From the NCBI GenBank assembly GCA_030645365.1, contig JAUSMB010000047.1, forward strand, positions 1-64,000: a DNA stretch of 64,000 nt, written 5' to 3'. Positions 47,242 through 56,647 of the stretch are shown in pieces. Source of the stretch: Rugosibacter sp. (GTDB lineage: Bacteria > Pseudomonadota > Gammaproteobacteria > Burkholderiales > Rhodocyclaceae). Numbering within the stretch: the first letter of the stretch is position 1; each line of letters starts with the position of its first letter. The notes beneath the pieces are model-generated. The model saw nothing but the letters and a program-made list of their open reading frames with translations. It was not told the origin of the DNA and searched no databases. The position numbers were made by a program, and so were the translations under genes.

Positions 47242-48426
47242 GGAAACGCTTAATAAGCCTTCGCGAAGCGCGACGGCAAGATTGAATTGAGAAACCGGGA
47301 CGTGAATGGAGTTTTCATTGGATAGATCGCCTCATTCGAGGCAGGCAACGGGGGATTTCCCCAGATCCTGCTCATACCGGGCGCACCTCTTCCGCCAGCG
47401 GGCGTCCCCATTTATTGATGTTCAACATTGCCAGCATCGCAAAAGCCCGATTCGCATTCTTCGCCAGACCACGATAACGGGTCTTGGTAAATCCCCACAG
47501 ACGCTTGATCGTCAGGAACGGATGTTCCACCTTGGAACGCACGGCGGATTTACGCCGGTTCGTTTCCTTGTCGGCATCGCTCAAAGGACTGTTCCGATAG
47601 GCGCGACGATTGGTGAAGTCGTGCGCTTTGGGGGCAACCTCCCTGAGCCGTTCTCGCTGCGCTTGACCCCGGTAGGCGCTGTCGCCATAAAGACGGGTTT
47701 CGTTTCCATGCAACAGGTTCGGCACTTCGTGGCTGTCATGCACATTCGCAGCGGTGACGCTGGCACTATGGATCAAGCCACTGGCGCTATCCACGCCAAT
47801 GTGGAGCTTCATCCCGAAGTGCCACTGGTTGCCCTTCTTGACTTGATGCATCTCGGGGTCTCGGGCCTTGTCCTGGTTCTTGACCGAGGGCGGCTCTGCA
47901 ATCAGGCTGGCATCGACAATCGTGCCGTTGGAGAGCTTCATCCCATTGGCCTGGAGCAGATCGCCCACTTGAGCGAACAGCGCGGCACCCAGGTTGTGGG
48001 CTTCGAGCAGGTGACGGAAGTTAAGCAGTGTCCCGGCATCGGCCACCCGTTCCTCTCCCAGATCAAAGCCGCAGAACTCGCGAAACACGGCGACATCGTA
48101 GAGTGCATCCTCACAGGCTTCATCCGCGAGGTTGAACCAGTTGGCGATGCAGTACATGCGCAGCATCCGCTCCAACCCAATCGGTGGCCGACCATTCCCG
48201 GCCTTGGGGTAATGCGGTTCGATCAAAGCGCAGAACTCGGCCCACGGCATCAGCAATTCCATCCGCGCCAAAAACTCGGCCTTGCGCGTCGAACGTCCGT
48301 GCTTCTCAAATCCCGATACCGCCAGTGTCGTTTGTTTCATCGTGGTTCCCCTTGTGTTCGGTTCTCTTCGTCTGACAGCAGCACAAAGAAATCGTTCACA
48401 GTGCGTGGGACTTATTCAGTGTTTCC
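47242..48426 (-). mobile_element. complete IS5-family insertion sequence (1185 bp)
   Basis: The left end reads GGAAACGCTTAATAAGCC and the right end, on the minus strand, GGAAACACTGAATAAGTC; they match at 14 of 18 positions. TTAG flanks both ends. One intact transposase gene occupies 47372-48340. It has landed in the divergent gap between the M29/NicX-like gene and the DUF1329 gene. The clean duplication and intact frame point to a recent insertion. Confidence 0.93.
47372..48340 (-). CDS. IS5-family transposase
   Basis: A 322-residue DDE transposase. N-terminal helical domain (GRPPIGLERMLRMYCIANWF), then catalytic Asp in TIVDASLIAEPP, second Asp in RLYGDSAYRG, and Glu in RSKVEHPFLTIKRLWG, the YREK-like region of IS5 enzymes. 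It is full length with no frameshift, so it is probably active. AAGGGGA precedes ATG 48340. A long open frame on the opposite strand is a shadow of this gene. Confidence 0.95.
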   Translation of the reverse strand: MKQTTLAVSGFEKHGRSTRKAEFLARMELLMPWAEFCALIEPHYPKAGNGRPPIGLERMLRMYCIANWFNLADEACEDALYDVAVFREFCGFDLGEERVADAGTLLNFRHLLEAHNLGAALFAQVGDLLQANGMKLSNGTIVDASLIAEPPSVKNQDKARDPEMHQVKKGNQWHFGMKLHIGVDSASGLIHSASVTAANVHDSHEVPNLLHGNETRLYGDSAYRGQAQRERLREVAPKAHDFTNRRAYRNSPLSDADKETNRRKSAVRSKVEHPFLTIKRLWGFTKTRYRGLAKNANRAFAMLAMLNINKWGRPLAEEVRPV

Positions 48427-48430
48427 TTAG
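48427..48430. repeat. right target-site duplication TTAG
   Basis: Second copy of the 4-bp duplication flanking the IS5-family element. Confidence 0.85.
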
Positions 48431-48568
48431 ACAAACTTCGCTATATGTTTCATTTTAGACGATAAGCAAATCAATTGCCCTCTGCAATTCATCCTTTGAT
48501 TTTTTAGATGATCCTATCAGCATTATTCAAAGGAAAAATGAAAGCTATTTTTTGCAATGCAACATTCC

Positions 48569-48582
48569 TTGATTTAGATCAA
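48569..48582. promoter_or_regulatory. perfect FNR/Anr-type box
   Basis: TTGATTTAGATCAA matches the FNR/Anr consensus TTGAT-N4-ATCAA exactly. It is centred 103 bp before the DUF1329 start and about 41.5 bp before the start site predicted from the -10 word at 48606, the class II activator position. Confidence 0.8.
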
Positions 48583-48605
48583 ATAAACTCCCTTGAGCCT
48601 TCTTG

Positions 48606-48611
48606 TAATCT
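48606..48611 (+). promoter_or_regulatory. putative -10 element of the DUF1329 promoter
   Basis: TAATCT preceded by TTG(T) at the spacing expected from the FNR-type box upstream. No -35 hexamer is needed at a class II FNR promoter. Confidence 0.5.
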
Positions 48612-48678
48612 AGTAACAGTCGATGGACAACGCTTGATTGAGTTAGGTGGATAGTTATCTAAAATAAGGAGAAGTTTT

Positions 48679-49983
48679 TTGAAAGTGAATAGCGTAAGCA
48701 AAGCATTCATTGCCAGTTTGGCTATGGGTTTAATGGGCGCTGCCATAGCAGCAACTGAAGCAGAAATTGATGCTTTTATGAATCCGTATGCCAAGGGTTT
48801 TCCTTCAGCATCAGGTGTTAAAGAAGGTGTTGTGATTGACAAAAACAATGCTGATCAGTTTAAATCTATATTAGCGCCAAGGATTTACGATCAGGTTAAG
48901 GCTGGAAATACCACCATCAGTATTGGTAAACAGCTCTCAGCACCACCACCAGTAGTATTCGTTGCTGCGTCGAAAAAATCCGCAGCATCAGCCAGGGTGG
49001 AGTTTGGTAAGGGTAAAATCATGGGTTATCAAGGGGGTATGCCTTTTCCCTATGAGCCATCAGCAAGTGACCCTAATGCGGGCGAGAAGCTGGCTTGGAA
49101 TGCGCGCTATGGCCTTGAAATTCCTGATGATATTTCTGTCGGTCCCTTTGTTTGGGAGTATCGCGACGGGAACACGGGCAAGATTAATCGAACTATTGAT
49201 TTGGATCCCTCATTTATCTCGAACACCGGCTTTAGAACAATGAACAAGCCTGAGCATATGTCGGGTTCTGAAGAGTTCTTCAACATGGACATGATCACGG
49301 TTAAATCCCCTCAGGATTTGAAAGGCACGGGTTTGTTGCTCAAGCGCCGTGTGGATAGTTCGCGGGATGATGATGGACAGCTTTACCTCGGCTTTCAACG
49401 TCGAGCACGTCGCTTGTCCACTTCTGCAACAACGGATCCGTTCCTGGGTTCGAACGTGATGATCGAAGAGTTCCGTGGTTTCAATGGCAAACTAAACGAT
49501 TTCACTTGGAAGTATCTCGGCACAAAAAATCTGCTGATGGCTTACTATTCGCATAAAGAGGCCAAATTGCGGGATGACTATAAAACGGCTGACTGGCGTC
49601 CGACAGCATTTAAAGGCAAAGGACAATGCTGGGCTGATGTGCCGTGGAGTTTGCGTAAGGTTTACATCGTTGAAATGACACCCAAACGTGCTGATCACCC
49701 TGTATCTAAACGCACTATGTATCTTGATGCCGAATCATTCCACGTGGCGCTCAGTGAGGTGTATGACCGCAAGGGTGAGTTGTGGAAGCTTTGGGTGCAG
49801 GGTATCGGCCATCCTTCTGGCCAGTTGCCTGCCGTAGCGAAAAAAGGCGTATGGGTGTGGGATGCTGACTCAATGATTGACCTTCAGGCTAACCAATGTA
49901 CAACCTTGAACTTCCGCATGACCTCTCTGGATGCTGTACCCGCGAGCGTCTACACGATTGAATATATTCGTTCACGCCAATAA
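48679..49983 (+). CDS. DUF1329 secreted/outer-membrane-associated protein
   Basis: A 434-residue protein with a signal peptide (KAFIASLAMGLMGAAIA, then ATEAEIDAF). The body has DUF1329 features: FPYEPSASDPNAGEKLAWN, a middle LGFQRRARRLSTSATTDPFLGS, and the C-terminal YLDAESFHVALSEVYDRKGELWKLW. DUF1329 proteins have a LolA/LolB-like fold and often accompany DUF1302 proteins and lipid or sterol/aromatic catabolism genes; no DUF1302 gene is adjacent. It uses a TTG start with AAGGAG seven bases upstream. An FNR-type box suggests induction at low oxygen. A strong terminator follows. Confidence 0.85.
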   Translation: MKVNSVSKAFIASLAMGLMGAAIAATEAEIDAFMNPYAKGFPSASGVKEGVVIDKNNADQFKSILAPRIYDQVKAGNTTISIGKQLSAPPPVVFVAASKKSAASARVEFGKGKIMGYQGGMPFPYEPSASDPNAGEKLAWNARYGLEIPDDISVGPFVWEYRDGNTGKINRTIDLDPSFISNTGFRTMNKPEHMSGSEEFFNMDMITVKSPQDLKGTGLLLKRRVDSSRDDDGQLYLGFQRRARRLSTSATTDPFLGSNVMIEEFRGFNGKLNDFTWKYLGTKNLLMAYYSHKEAKLRDDYKTADWRPTAFKGKGQCWADVPWSLRKVYIVEMTPKRADHPVSKRTMYLDAESFHVALSEVYDRKGELWKLWVQGIGHPSGQLPAVAKKGVWVWDADSMIDLQANQCTTLNFRMTSLDAVPASVYTIEYIRSRQ

Positions 49984-50015
49984 GCTTTATCTCACGTATT
50001 ACCTGTAGTCAAACT

Positions 50016-50052
50016 AGGCCGCTTGTGTCTTCACAAGCGGCCTGTTCTTTTT
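50016..50052 (+). terminator. rho-independent terminator of the DUF1329 gene
   Basis: AGGCCGCTTGTG (50016-50027), loop TCTT, perfect complement CACAAGCGGCCT (50032-50043), then GTTCTTTTT. Confidence 0.93.
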
Positions 50053-50163
50053 ATATGGAATCAAAACACATTACCCCGATTTTTGCGAATGGTTATCGCC
50101 AAGGGTTTGGCAATTTCATTCGACATGAGAACAAGTCTGGATTGCCAGGATTTTGCGTTTTAC

Positions 50164-50187
50164 GCCGTATTGCCAGCACCGACTTTT
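50164..50187 (+). repeat. dispersed 24-bp repeat, copy 13
   Basis: 21 of 24 bases match; lies eight bases beyond the ggt stop codon in the convergent DUF1329-ggt gap. Confidence 0.7.
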
Positions 50188-50194
50188 TATTGTC

Positions 50195-51958
50195 TCAATA
50201 TCCTGCGGCCAGCCCTGTTGTGCGTCGCGGATCAATGGCGCCGTAATAGCGGTTGTTGCCACGTGGTTTGCCGCCGAGCGTGGGCGCGCCAATCAAGATG
50301 CCCGCCGCATGATTGGCGGGTTGGGGGCTGCCTAACTTGTGGCCCTTGTCGATCAGCAGCTTTTTTGTGTCGGGGCTGAGCGCCAAAGTTTCAACTTCGG
50401 TGACATCCGGCAGCCATTGCTGGTGGAAACGCGGGGCATCGACGGCTTCCTGAATGTTCATGCCGTAGTCGATGACATTGATAATCGAATGCACTACCAC
50501 GGTAATAATGCGGCTGCCGCCTGGTGTGCCGATTACCATGACGGGTTTGCCGTTGCGCGACACGATGGTCGGGCTCATTGAGCTTAAGGGTCGCTTGCCG
50601 GGTGCAATGGCATTTTTGCTACCTTGCACCAGGCCAAACAGGTTGGGCGTACCCGGTTTAACGGTGAAATCATCCATCTCGTTATTGAGCAAAATTCCCG
50701 TGCCTTTGGCTGTGACGCCAGCGCCAAACCAGCCATTAAGCGTGTAGGTGACGGAGACAGCATTACCTGCGTGATCCACAATCGAATAGTGTGTGGTGTT
50801 AGTGCCTTCGGTTGGGGTGTCGTGGGGCGATGTGCCGGGCTTGATTTCCAGTGAAATTCCTGCTTTTGAGGGATTAATTGCCGCGCGGATGTTTGCTGCG
50901 TAAGCTTTGTCAAGTAACTGTGTGACTGGATTGCTTACAAAGCTGGGGTCGCCGAGATAGTTGTTGCGGTCGGCATATGCATGGCGCATGGCTTCGATTT
51001 GATAATGTACGGCTTGCGCAGAAAGGTAGCCTAGTTCTTTTAACGGGTAGCCTTCGAGGATGTTGAGGATTTCGCAGACGACTACGCCCCCCGAACTTGG
51101 CGGTGGTGCCGAGACGATGTGATAACCACGATAGTCGCACTCGATCGGAGCGAGTTCGCGCGCTTGGTAATTTGCAAAATCAGATTTGCTCAAAATTCCA
51201 TGACCTTTCTGACTCGCAGCAATGATGGCCTCGCTGATAGGGCCGTTGTAAAACGCCTTTAATCCGTCACGACTGATGAGGCTCAGTGAGCGAGCCAAAT
51301 CTTTTTGCACCAGTCGTTCGCCTACAGTCAATGGCTGGCCATGGCGCAGAAAAATAGCGGCGCTGGGTGCGTCTTGTTGCAAGCGGTCTGTCGCCTGAGT
51401 CAGCATGTCCACGTCACCCTCATCAAGCACAAAGCCTTTTTTGGCAAGCCCAATGGCCGGGGCGACAAGTTGGTGACGCGGCAGCGTGCCGTAGCGGATG
51501 CGAGCTAATTCCAGTCCGGCGACGGTGCCGGGGACGCCTGCGGCAAGATAACCGTGGGTGCTCAGATTTTTGATGACATTGCCGTTCGCGTCGAGATACA
51601 TGGAGGAGGTTGCAGCCAAAGGCGCTTTCTCGCGGAAGTCTAGAAAGGTTTTTCGCCCATCGGCGAGTTGTATGGTCATGAATCCGCCGCCGCCCAGATT
51701 TCCGGCCGCAGGGTAGACCACGGCGAGGGCATAACCTACGGCGACAGCCGCATCAATGGCATTGCCGCCCTTTTTCAAGATATCTACGCCCACTTTAGTT
51801 GCCAGGTGTTGCGCCGTGACGACCATGCCGTTTTCTGCGGCCACAGGAAACTGCGAAGCGCCAAAGGCTTGGCAGTTCGCTGCAAAGAGCGAGAAGGCCA
51901 AGAGCAGGCGGAAGGTGTTGCGCAAACGTGTGGAGGTCACGGCAAGATCCTGGGGCAA
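50195..51958 (-). CDS. ggt: gamma-glutamyltransferase (gamma-glutamyl transpeptidase)
   Basis: A 587-residue periplasmic Ntn-hydrolase. N-terminal signal sequence (TFRLLLAFSLFAANCQAFG), then GMVVTAQHLATKVGVDILKKGGNAIDAAVAVGYA-type start of the large subunit. The self-cleavage and catalytic Thr lies in TEGTNTTHYSIVD near residue 388, followed by SMSPTIV and GTPGGSRII of the small subunit. It cleaves glutathione and gamma-glutamyl peptides. It is downstream of ppsR on the minus strand. Confidence 0.94.
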   Translation of the reverse strand: MPQDLAVTSTRLRNTFRLLLAFSLFAANCQAFGASQFPVAAENGMVVTAQHLATKVGVDILKKGGNAIDAAVAVGYALAVVYPAAGNLGGGGFMTIQLADGRKTFLDFREKAPLAATSSMYLDANGNVIKNLSTHGYLAAGVPGTVAGLELARIRYGTLPRHQLVAPAIGLAKKGFVLDEGDVDMLTQATDRLQQDAPSAAIFLRHGQPLTVGERLVQKDLARSLSLISRDGLKAFYNGPISEAIIAASQKGHGILSKSDFANYQARELAPIECDYRGYHIVSAPPPSSGGVVVCEILNILEGYPLKELGYLSAQAVHYQIEAMRHAYADRNNYLGDPSFVSNPVTQLLDKAYAANIRAAINPSKAGISLEIKPGTSPHDTPTEGTNTTHYSIVDHAGNAVSVTYTLNGWFGAGVTAKGTGILLNNEMDDFTVKPGTPNLFGLVQGSKNAIAPGKRPLSSMSPTIVSRNGKPVMVIGTPGGSRIITVVVHSIINVIDYGMNIQEAVDAPRFHQQWLPDVTEVETLALSPDTKKLLIDKGHKLGSPQPANHAAGILIGAPTLGGKPRGNNRYYGAIDPRRTTGLAAGY

Positions 51959-51979
51959 GTGCTCAAAGAGGGGTGGGGC

Positions 51980-52822
51980 TTAGCATGTGCGTCGATCAAT
52001 TTTCAAGGTTTGCAGCAGGGTCGCGCCAATTTCCTCAATGGATTTAGTGGTTGATTCAAGCCACTCAATTCCTTCGCGGCGCATCATCTTTTGCGCTTGG
52101 TCAATTTCCCAGCGACAGTTTTCGAGGGATGCGTAGGTGCTCTCAGGGCGGCGTTCCTGACGGATGGCAGAGAGTCGATCAGGGTTGATGGTTAACCCAA
52201 ACAGCTTGTGCCGATGTTTGGTGAGCCCATCGGGGAGTTTGTTGCGTTCAAAATCTTCCGGAATCAAAGGATAGTTGGCGACCTTGATACCAAACTGGAT
52301 TGCCAGATACAGGCTGGTTGGCGTTTTGCCACTGCGCGAGACGCCGACGAGGATGACATCTGATTTATCCAGCTCAGTGCTGGATACACCGTCGTCATGG
52401 GCCAGTGTGAAATTGATCGCATCCATACGCGCCACGTATTCTGATGAATTCACCAGGCTATGACTACGCCCAATGGTGTGGCTGGACTTCATGCCAAACT
52501 CGGCTTCCAGTGGCGAGATAAAGGCGCCGAAAAAATCGAGAATCAAGGCATTGGCCTGGAGCAGCACCGTCACGGTTTCCGGATTCACCAGAGTTGAAAT
52601 CACGATGGCTCGATTGCCATCCTTCATTCCTGCGGCATTGATTCTGGCGACACAGTCCGTTGCCTTGGCAACCGAGTCAATAAAGGGCATGCGCACTTGA
52701 GCTGTTTGGATGTCTTCAAATTGAGAAAGCAAACTGTGCCCCAGCGTTTCGGCCGTAATACCTGTGCCATCGGAGACAAAAAATATGGTATGCCGGGCAG
52801 ACATGGGCGTGGGAAGGGTCAT
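51980..52822 (-). CDS. ppsR: PEP synthase regulatory protein (kinase/pyrophosphorylase)
   Basis: A 280-residue DUF299 protein that inactivates PEP synthase by ADP-dependent phosphorylation and reactivates it with phosphate. It starts [25 protein letters not shown]; the P-loop is [11 protein letters not shown] (about 153-163). ATG 52822 with TGAGAGA upstream is chosen over an ATG at 52927, which would overlap the divergent ppsA start. It lies divergent from its target ppsA. Confidence 0.93.
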   Translation of the reverse strand: MTLPTPMSARHTIFFVSDGTGITAETLGHSLLSQFEDIQTAQVRMPFIDSVAKATDCVARINAAGMKDGNRAIVISTLVNPETVTVLLQANALILDFFGAFISPLEAEFGMKSSHTIGRSHSLVNSSEYVARMDAINFTLAHDDGVSSTELDKSDVILVGVSRSGKTPTSLYLAIQFGIKVANYPLIPEDFERNKLPDGLTKHRHKLFGLTINPDRLSAIRQERRPESTYASLENCRWEIDQAQKMMRREGIEWLESTTKSIEEIGATLLQTLKIDRRTC

Positions 52823-52860
52823 GAATAATCTCTCAGGAAGGTAGAAGGCAGGTAAATGGC

Positions 52861-52867
52861 TATAAAA
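52861..52867 (+). promoter_or_regulatory. possible -10 of ppsA
   Basis: TATAAAA in the 82-bp divergent ppsR/ppsA gap; no convincing -35 was seen. Confidence 0.35.
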
Positions 52868-52904
52868 TAGCGGCTTTCCCTCCATGTTAACAGAAGGAAC
52901 TTGT

Positions 52905-55301
52905 ATGTCTTCATCTACACCTTTCACACATCGCTACGCAATTGGGTTTGAACATTTACGCATGACGGATGTGGGAGATGTTGGCGGAAAAAATGCATCC
53001 CTGGGGGAGATGATCAGTCAACTGGCGGCATCGCAAGTGCGCGTGCCAGGTGGGTTTGCCACCACGGCATTGGCATACCGCGAGTTTCTCGCCTATCAAG
53101 GGCTGGCTGATCGCATCAATGCCGCGCTGGATGCATTGAACGTGGATGATGTTGAAAAACTTGCAAAAGTGGGTGCGCAGATTCGTCAATGGGTTGTGGA
53201 TACCCCGTTTCCGCCCAAGCTGGAAGATGAAATTAAGCAAGAATATGAGCTCCTCATTGCGTCAAGTGGTGCTGAAGCCAGCTTTGCCGTGCGTTCTTCC
53301 GCAACGGCAGAGGATTTGCCAGATGCTTCATTTGCCGGCCAGCAGGAAAGTTTTTTGAATATCCATGGCTATGACAATATTTTGCATGCCATCAAAGAGG
53401 TTTTTGCCTCGCTCTACAACGATCGCGCGATTGCTTATCGCGTGCATAAGGGTTTTGCGCATGCCGAGGTGTCCTTGTCAGCGGGTGTGCAGCGCATGGT
53501 GCGTTCAGACACTGGCGCTTCCGGCGTGATGTTTACGATGGATACAGAATCAGGCTTCGATAAAGTCGTTTTTATCACGTCAAGTTATGGCCTGGGCGAA
53601 ACCGTGGTGCAAGGGGCGGTAAACCCGGATGAGTTTTATGTCCATAAAGCCACGTTGGCGCTGGGCAAGCCTTCCATCATTCGGCGAAATATGGGCAGCA
53701 AGTTGATCAAGATGATTTTTACCGAATCGCGGCAGGCCGGGCGCAGTACGGAAACAATCGATGTGCCGGAAAATGACCGGAATGCTTTCTCGCTAACCGA
53801 TGAAGATATTCTTGAGTTGGCGCGTTATGCCATGATCATTGAAGCGCACTACCAGATGCCGATGGATATCGAATGGGGCAAGGATGGTCAGGATGGCAAG
53901 CTGTATATCTTGCAGGCGCGTCCAGAGACTGTGAAATCGCAGGATGACCATGCTTCGGTGATTGAAAAATACAAGCTCAAGCAGCATGGCAAAGTGCTTA
54001 CCAGTGGCCGCGCCATTGGGCAAAAAATCGGTTCTGGCGTTGTGCGTGTGGTCAAGGATCCTGCCCAAATGCATCTGGTACAGCCAGGGGATGTGCTGGT
54101 AGCGGATATGACTGACCCCAACTGGGAGCCAGTCATGAAGCGTGCTTCAGCGATTGTGACCAATCGCGGCGGACGTACTTGCCATGCGGCGATTATTGCG
54201 CGCGAGCTGGGCATCCCTGCGATTGTGGGCTGTGGCAGTGCCACTACCGCCTTGACCGAAGGCGAGAGCGTGACCATATCGTGTGCCGAAGGTGATACGG
54301 GTTATGTGTATCGCGATGCGCTTGAGTTTGAAATCACGCGGCAGGATGTGGGTAATTTGCCCAAGTTGCCAGTCAAAATCATGATGAACGTGGGCAACCC
54401 GGAACTCGCCTTTGAGTTTGCGCAGATTCCGAATGCCGGGGTTGGCTTGGCTCGGCTTGAGTTTGTTATCAATAACATGATCGGTATTCATCCCAAGGCG
54501 ATTCTTGAAATTGATCAAGTGCCAGCCAGTTTGCGGGAAGAAATTCTGCGTCGTTCGCGCGGCTATTCTTCGCCTGAGACATTTTTTGTCGAGAAGTTGA
54601 CTGAAGGGGTGGCCACCATTGCGGCGGCGTTTTATCCGCAGCCGGTGATTGTTCGTTTGTCGGATTTCAAATCAAACGAATACCGCAAATTGCTCGGCGG
54701 CGAGATTTATGAGCCGGAAGAAGAAAATCCCATGCTGGGGTTCCGTGGCGCTTCACGTTACATCGCGCCGTCTTTCCGCGCTTGCTTTGAACTCGAATGC
54801 CGTGCCATGAAGCGCGTGCGCAATGACATGGGGCTCACCAATGTGCAAATCATGGTGCCCTTCGTGCGCACGGTGGACGAAGCCCGTACGGTGGTCGAAT
54901 TGCTGGCAGCGCATGGTCTGCGCCGTGGCGAAAACGATCTCAAGCTGATCATGATGTGTGAAATTCCATCCAATGCCTTGCTGGCTGAGCAGTTTCTTGA
55001 GCATTTCGATGGTTACTCAATCGGTTCCAATGATCTGACCCAGCTGACACTAGGTCTGGATCGTGATTCTGGTTTGGTAGCGCACTCGTTTGATGAGCGC
55101 GATCTGGCTGTTAAAAAATTATTGTCCATGACGATTGCCACGTGTAATCGCTTGGGCAAATATGTTGGCATTTGTGGTCAAGGCCCGTCGGATCACGCTG
55201 ACTTTGCCGAGTGGCTCATGGATGAAGGTATCCAGACTATCTCGTTGAATCCGGATACCGTGATTGATACGTCGATGCGACTCGCTAACCACAAAAAATA
55301 A
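52905..55301 (+). CDS. ppsA: phosphoenolpyruvate synthase (pyruvate, water dikinase)
   Basis: A 798-residue gluconeogenic enzyme turning pyruvate and ATP into PEP, AMP and phosphate. N-terminal ATP-grasp domain ([33 protein letters not shown]), the swivelling His domain [21 protein letters not shown] with the phosphorylated His near 427, and the PEP-binding C-terminal barrel ([12 protein letters not shown] [19 protein letters not shown]). ATG 52905 follows AAGGAAC; the upstream ATG 52884 has no such site. Acs and PpsA together permit growth on acetate or pyruvate-level carbon. Confidence 0.95.
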   Translation: MSSSTPFTHRYAIGFEHLRMTDVGDVGGKNASLGEMISQLAASQVRVPGGFATTALAYREFLAYQGLADRINAALDALNVDDVEKLAKVGAQIRQWVVDTPFPPKLEDEIKQEYELLIASSGAEASFAVRSSATAEDLPDASFAGQQESFLNIHGYDNILHAIKEVFASLYNDRAIAYRVHKGFAHAEVSLSAGVQRMVRSDTGASGVMFTMDTESGFDKVVFITSSYGLGETVVQGAVNPDEFYVHKATLALGKPSIIRRNMGSKLIKMIFTESRQAGRSTETIDVPENDRNAFSLTDEDILELARYAMIIEAHYQMPMDIEWGKDGQDGKLYILQARPETVKSQDDHASVIEKYKLKQHGKVLTSGRAIGQKIGSGVVRVVKDPAQMHLVQPGDVLVADMTDPNWEPVMKRASAIVTNRGGRTCHAAIIARELGIPAIVGCGSATTALTEGESVTISCAEGDTGYVYRDALEFEITRQDVGNLPKLPVKIMMNVGNPELAFEFAQIPNAGVGLARLEFVINNMIGIHPKAILEIDQVPASLREEILRRSRGYSSPETFFVEKLTEGVATIAAAFYPQPVIVRLSDFKSNEYRKLLGGEIYEPEEENPMLGFRGASRYIAPSFRACFELECRAMKRVRNDMGLTNVQIMVPFVRTVDEARTVVELLAAHGLRRGENDLKLIMMCEIPSNALLAEQFLEHFDGYSIGSNDLTQLTLGLDRDSGLVAHSFDERDLAVKKLLSMTIATCNRLGKYVGICGQGPSDHADFAEWLMDEGIQTISLNPDTVIDTSMRLANHKK

Positions 55302-55304
55302 ACC

Positions 55305-55754
55305 ATGCAAATTCTCTGGTGGTACTGGATGGTATTAGGCATGGGGCTGGCTTTGGCTGAGCTGGCCTTGTTCAGTTTTTTTATCATCTGGTTTGCCATA
55401 GGCGCGCTGCTTGTGGGCGTGGCCTTATTGGTGTTCCCGAACCTGAGTTTTACTGCGCAGGTGTTGCTATGGACAGTGGTCTCGATCGTGATGACGGTGT
55501 TGTGGTTCAGGTTTTTTCGCCATGCGAACAAAACACGTTCGGGCCAAGCAGATGAGGCATTAGGTGAGATTGGGGTGCTCGTGAGTGCAATTGAACCTGT
55601 GGGTTCCTCATCAGGTCGCGGTGAAGTGCGTTTTCAAAAGCCCATCATGGGGGCAGAGCGCTGGGCTTGCCTGGCTGATGAATCCATTGCGGCTGGCACG
55701 CGAGTCAAAGTACTGGCAGTGGATGGCCAGTTTTTAAAAGTGGGTAAAACTTGA
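55305..55754 (+). CDS. NfeD-family membrane protein
   Basis: A 149-residue protein with two or three hydrophobic segments (about 5-50 and 52-70) and a C-terminal OB-fold domain (ALGEIGVLVSAIEPVGS ... GEVRFQKPIMGAERWACLADE ... GTRVKVLAVDGQFLKV). This is the short NfeD form normally paired with a stomatin-like protein. It starts 3 bp after the ppsA stop and is followed by the SPFH gene after seven bases. Confidence 0.88.
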   Translation: MQILWWYWMVLGMGLALAELALFSFFIIWFAIGALLVGVALLVFPNLSFTAQVLLWTVVSIVMTVLWFRFFRHANKTRSGQADEALGEIGVLVSAIEPVGSSSGRGEVRFQKPIMGAERWACLADESIAAGTRVKVLAVDGQFLKVGKT

Positions 55755-55761
55755 GGAGCGC

Positions 55762-56622
55762 ATGATGGGTGAGCTTGGATTTTTTGTAATTGCACTCTTT
55801 GTTTTCGCCATAGTGACGGTGGCCAAGGGTGTGCGCATTGTGGCGCAAGGCGAGGAATGGGTTGTCGAGCGGTTGGGTAAATACCATAAAACATTGTTGC
55901 CCGGGCTGAATGTCATCATTCCTTATCTGGATCAGGTGCGTTACAAGCTGGTAACCAAAGACATTATTCTGGATGTGCAAGAGCAGGAGGTCATCACTAA
56001 AGACAATGCCGTGATTGTGACCAATGCGATTGCGTTCATCAAGATTACCGATCCGGTCAAGGCGGTGTATGGGGTGACAGATTTTTCTGAAGCGATACGT
56101 AACATGATCATGACCACGTTGCGGTCAATCATTGGTGAAATGAATCTGGACGAGGCGTTGTCCAACCGCGATGCAATCAAGGCGCGTTTGCGCGAGAGCA
56201 TTGCCGACGAAGCCATTGATTGGGGGCTGACCGTCAAATCAGTCGAAATACAAGACATCAAGCCGTCTGAATCAATGCAGCGCGCGATGGAGGCGCAAGC
56301 CTCTGCCGAGCGTGAACGCAAAGCCACAGTGACCCGCGCTGAAGGCACCAAGCAATCGACCATTCTGAATGCGGAAGCTCAACTGCAAGCGGCACGCCTG
56401 CAAGCCGAAGCACAAGTGACTTTGGCTACCGCCAGTGCGGAAGCCATCAAGCGCGTCGCCGTGGCGCTGGGGAGTGACGATGCCCCTGTGCGCTATTTGC
56501 TGGGTGAGAAATATATCCAGACGCTAGGTAGCCTGGCAGTGTCGGAAAATGCCAAGACAGTTGTACTGCCTGCTGATTTACAAGACGCCTTGCGCGGCAT
56601 GTTTGGTCGTCCGCGCGTTTAA
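55762..56622 (+). CDS. SPFH/stomatin-like (slipin, QmcA-type) membrane protein
   Basis: A 286-residue protein with one N-terminal membrane segment (GFFVIALFVFAIVTVAKG), the SPFH/Band 7 domain (VAQGEEWVVERLGKYHKTLLPGLNVIIPYLD, then DNAVIVTNAIAFIKI), and an Ala/Glu-rich coiled coil (MEAQASAERERKATVTRAEG). It is thought to organise membrane microdomains and protease complexes. It pairs with the NfeD gene upstream. GAGGAG precedes the ATG. Confidence 0.92.
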   Translation: MMGELGFFVIALFVFAIVTVAKGVRIVAQGEEWVVERLGKYHKTLLPGLNVIIPYLDQVRYKLVTKDIILDVQEQEVITKDNAVIVTNAIAFIKITDPVKAVYGVTDFSEAIRNMIMTTLRSIIGEMNLDEALSNRDAIKARLRESIADEAIDWGLTVKSVEIQDIKPSESMQRAMEAQASAERERKATVTRAEGTKQSTILNAEAQLQAARLQAEAQVTLATASAEAIKRVAVALGSDDAPVRYLLGEKYIQTLGSLAVSENAKTVVLPADLQDALRGMFGRPRV

Positions 56623-56647
56623 TCAGCGCTGCGTTTAATCAGCAACC

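Noticed and set aside
47306..48430. A 374-codon open frame on the plus strand across the insertion element
   Set aside because: It is entirely antisense to the intact IS5 transposase and shows no recognisable domain.
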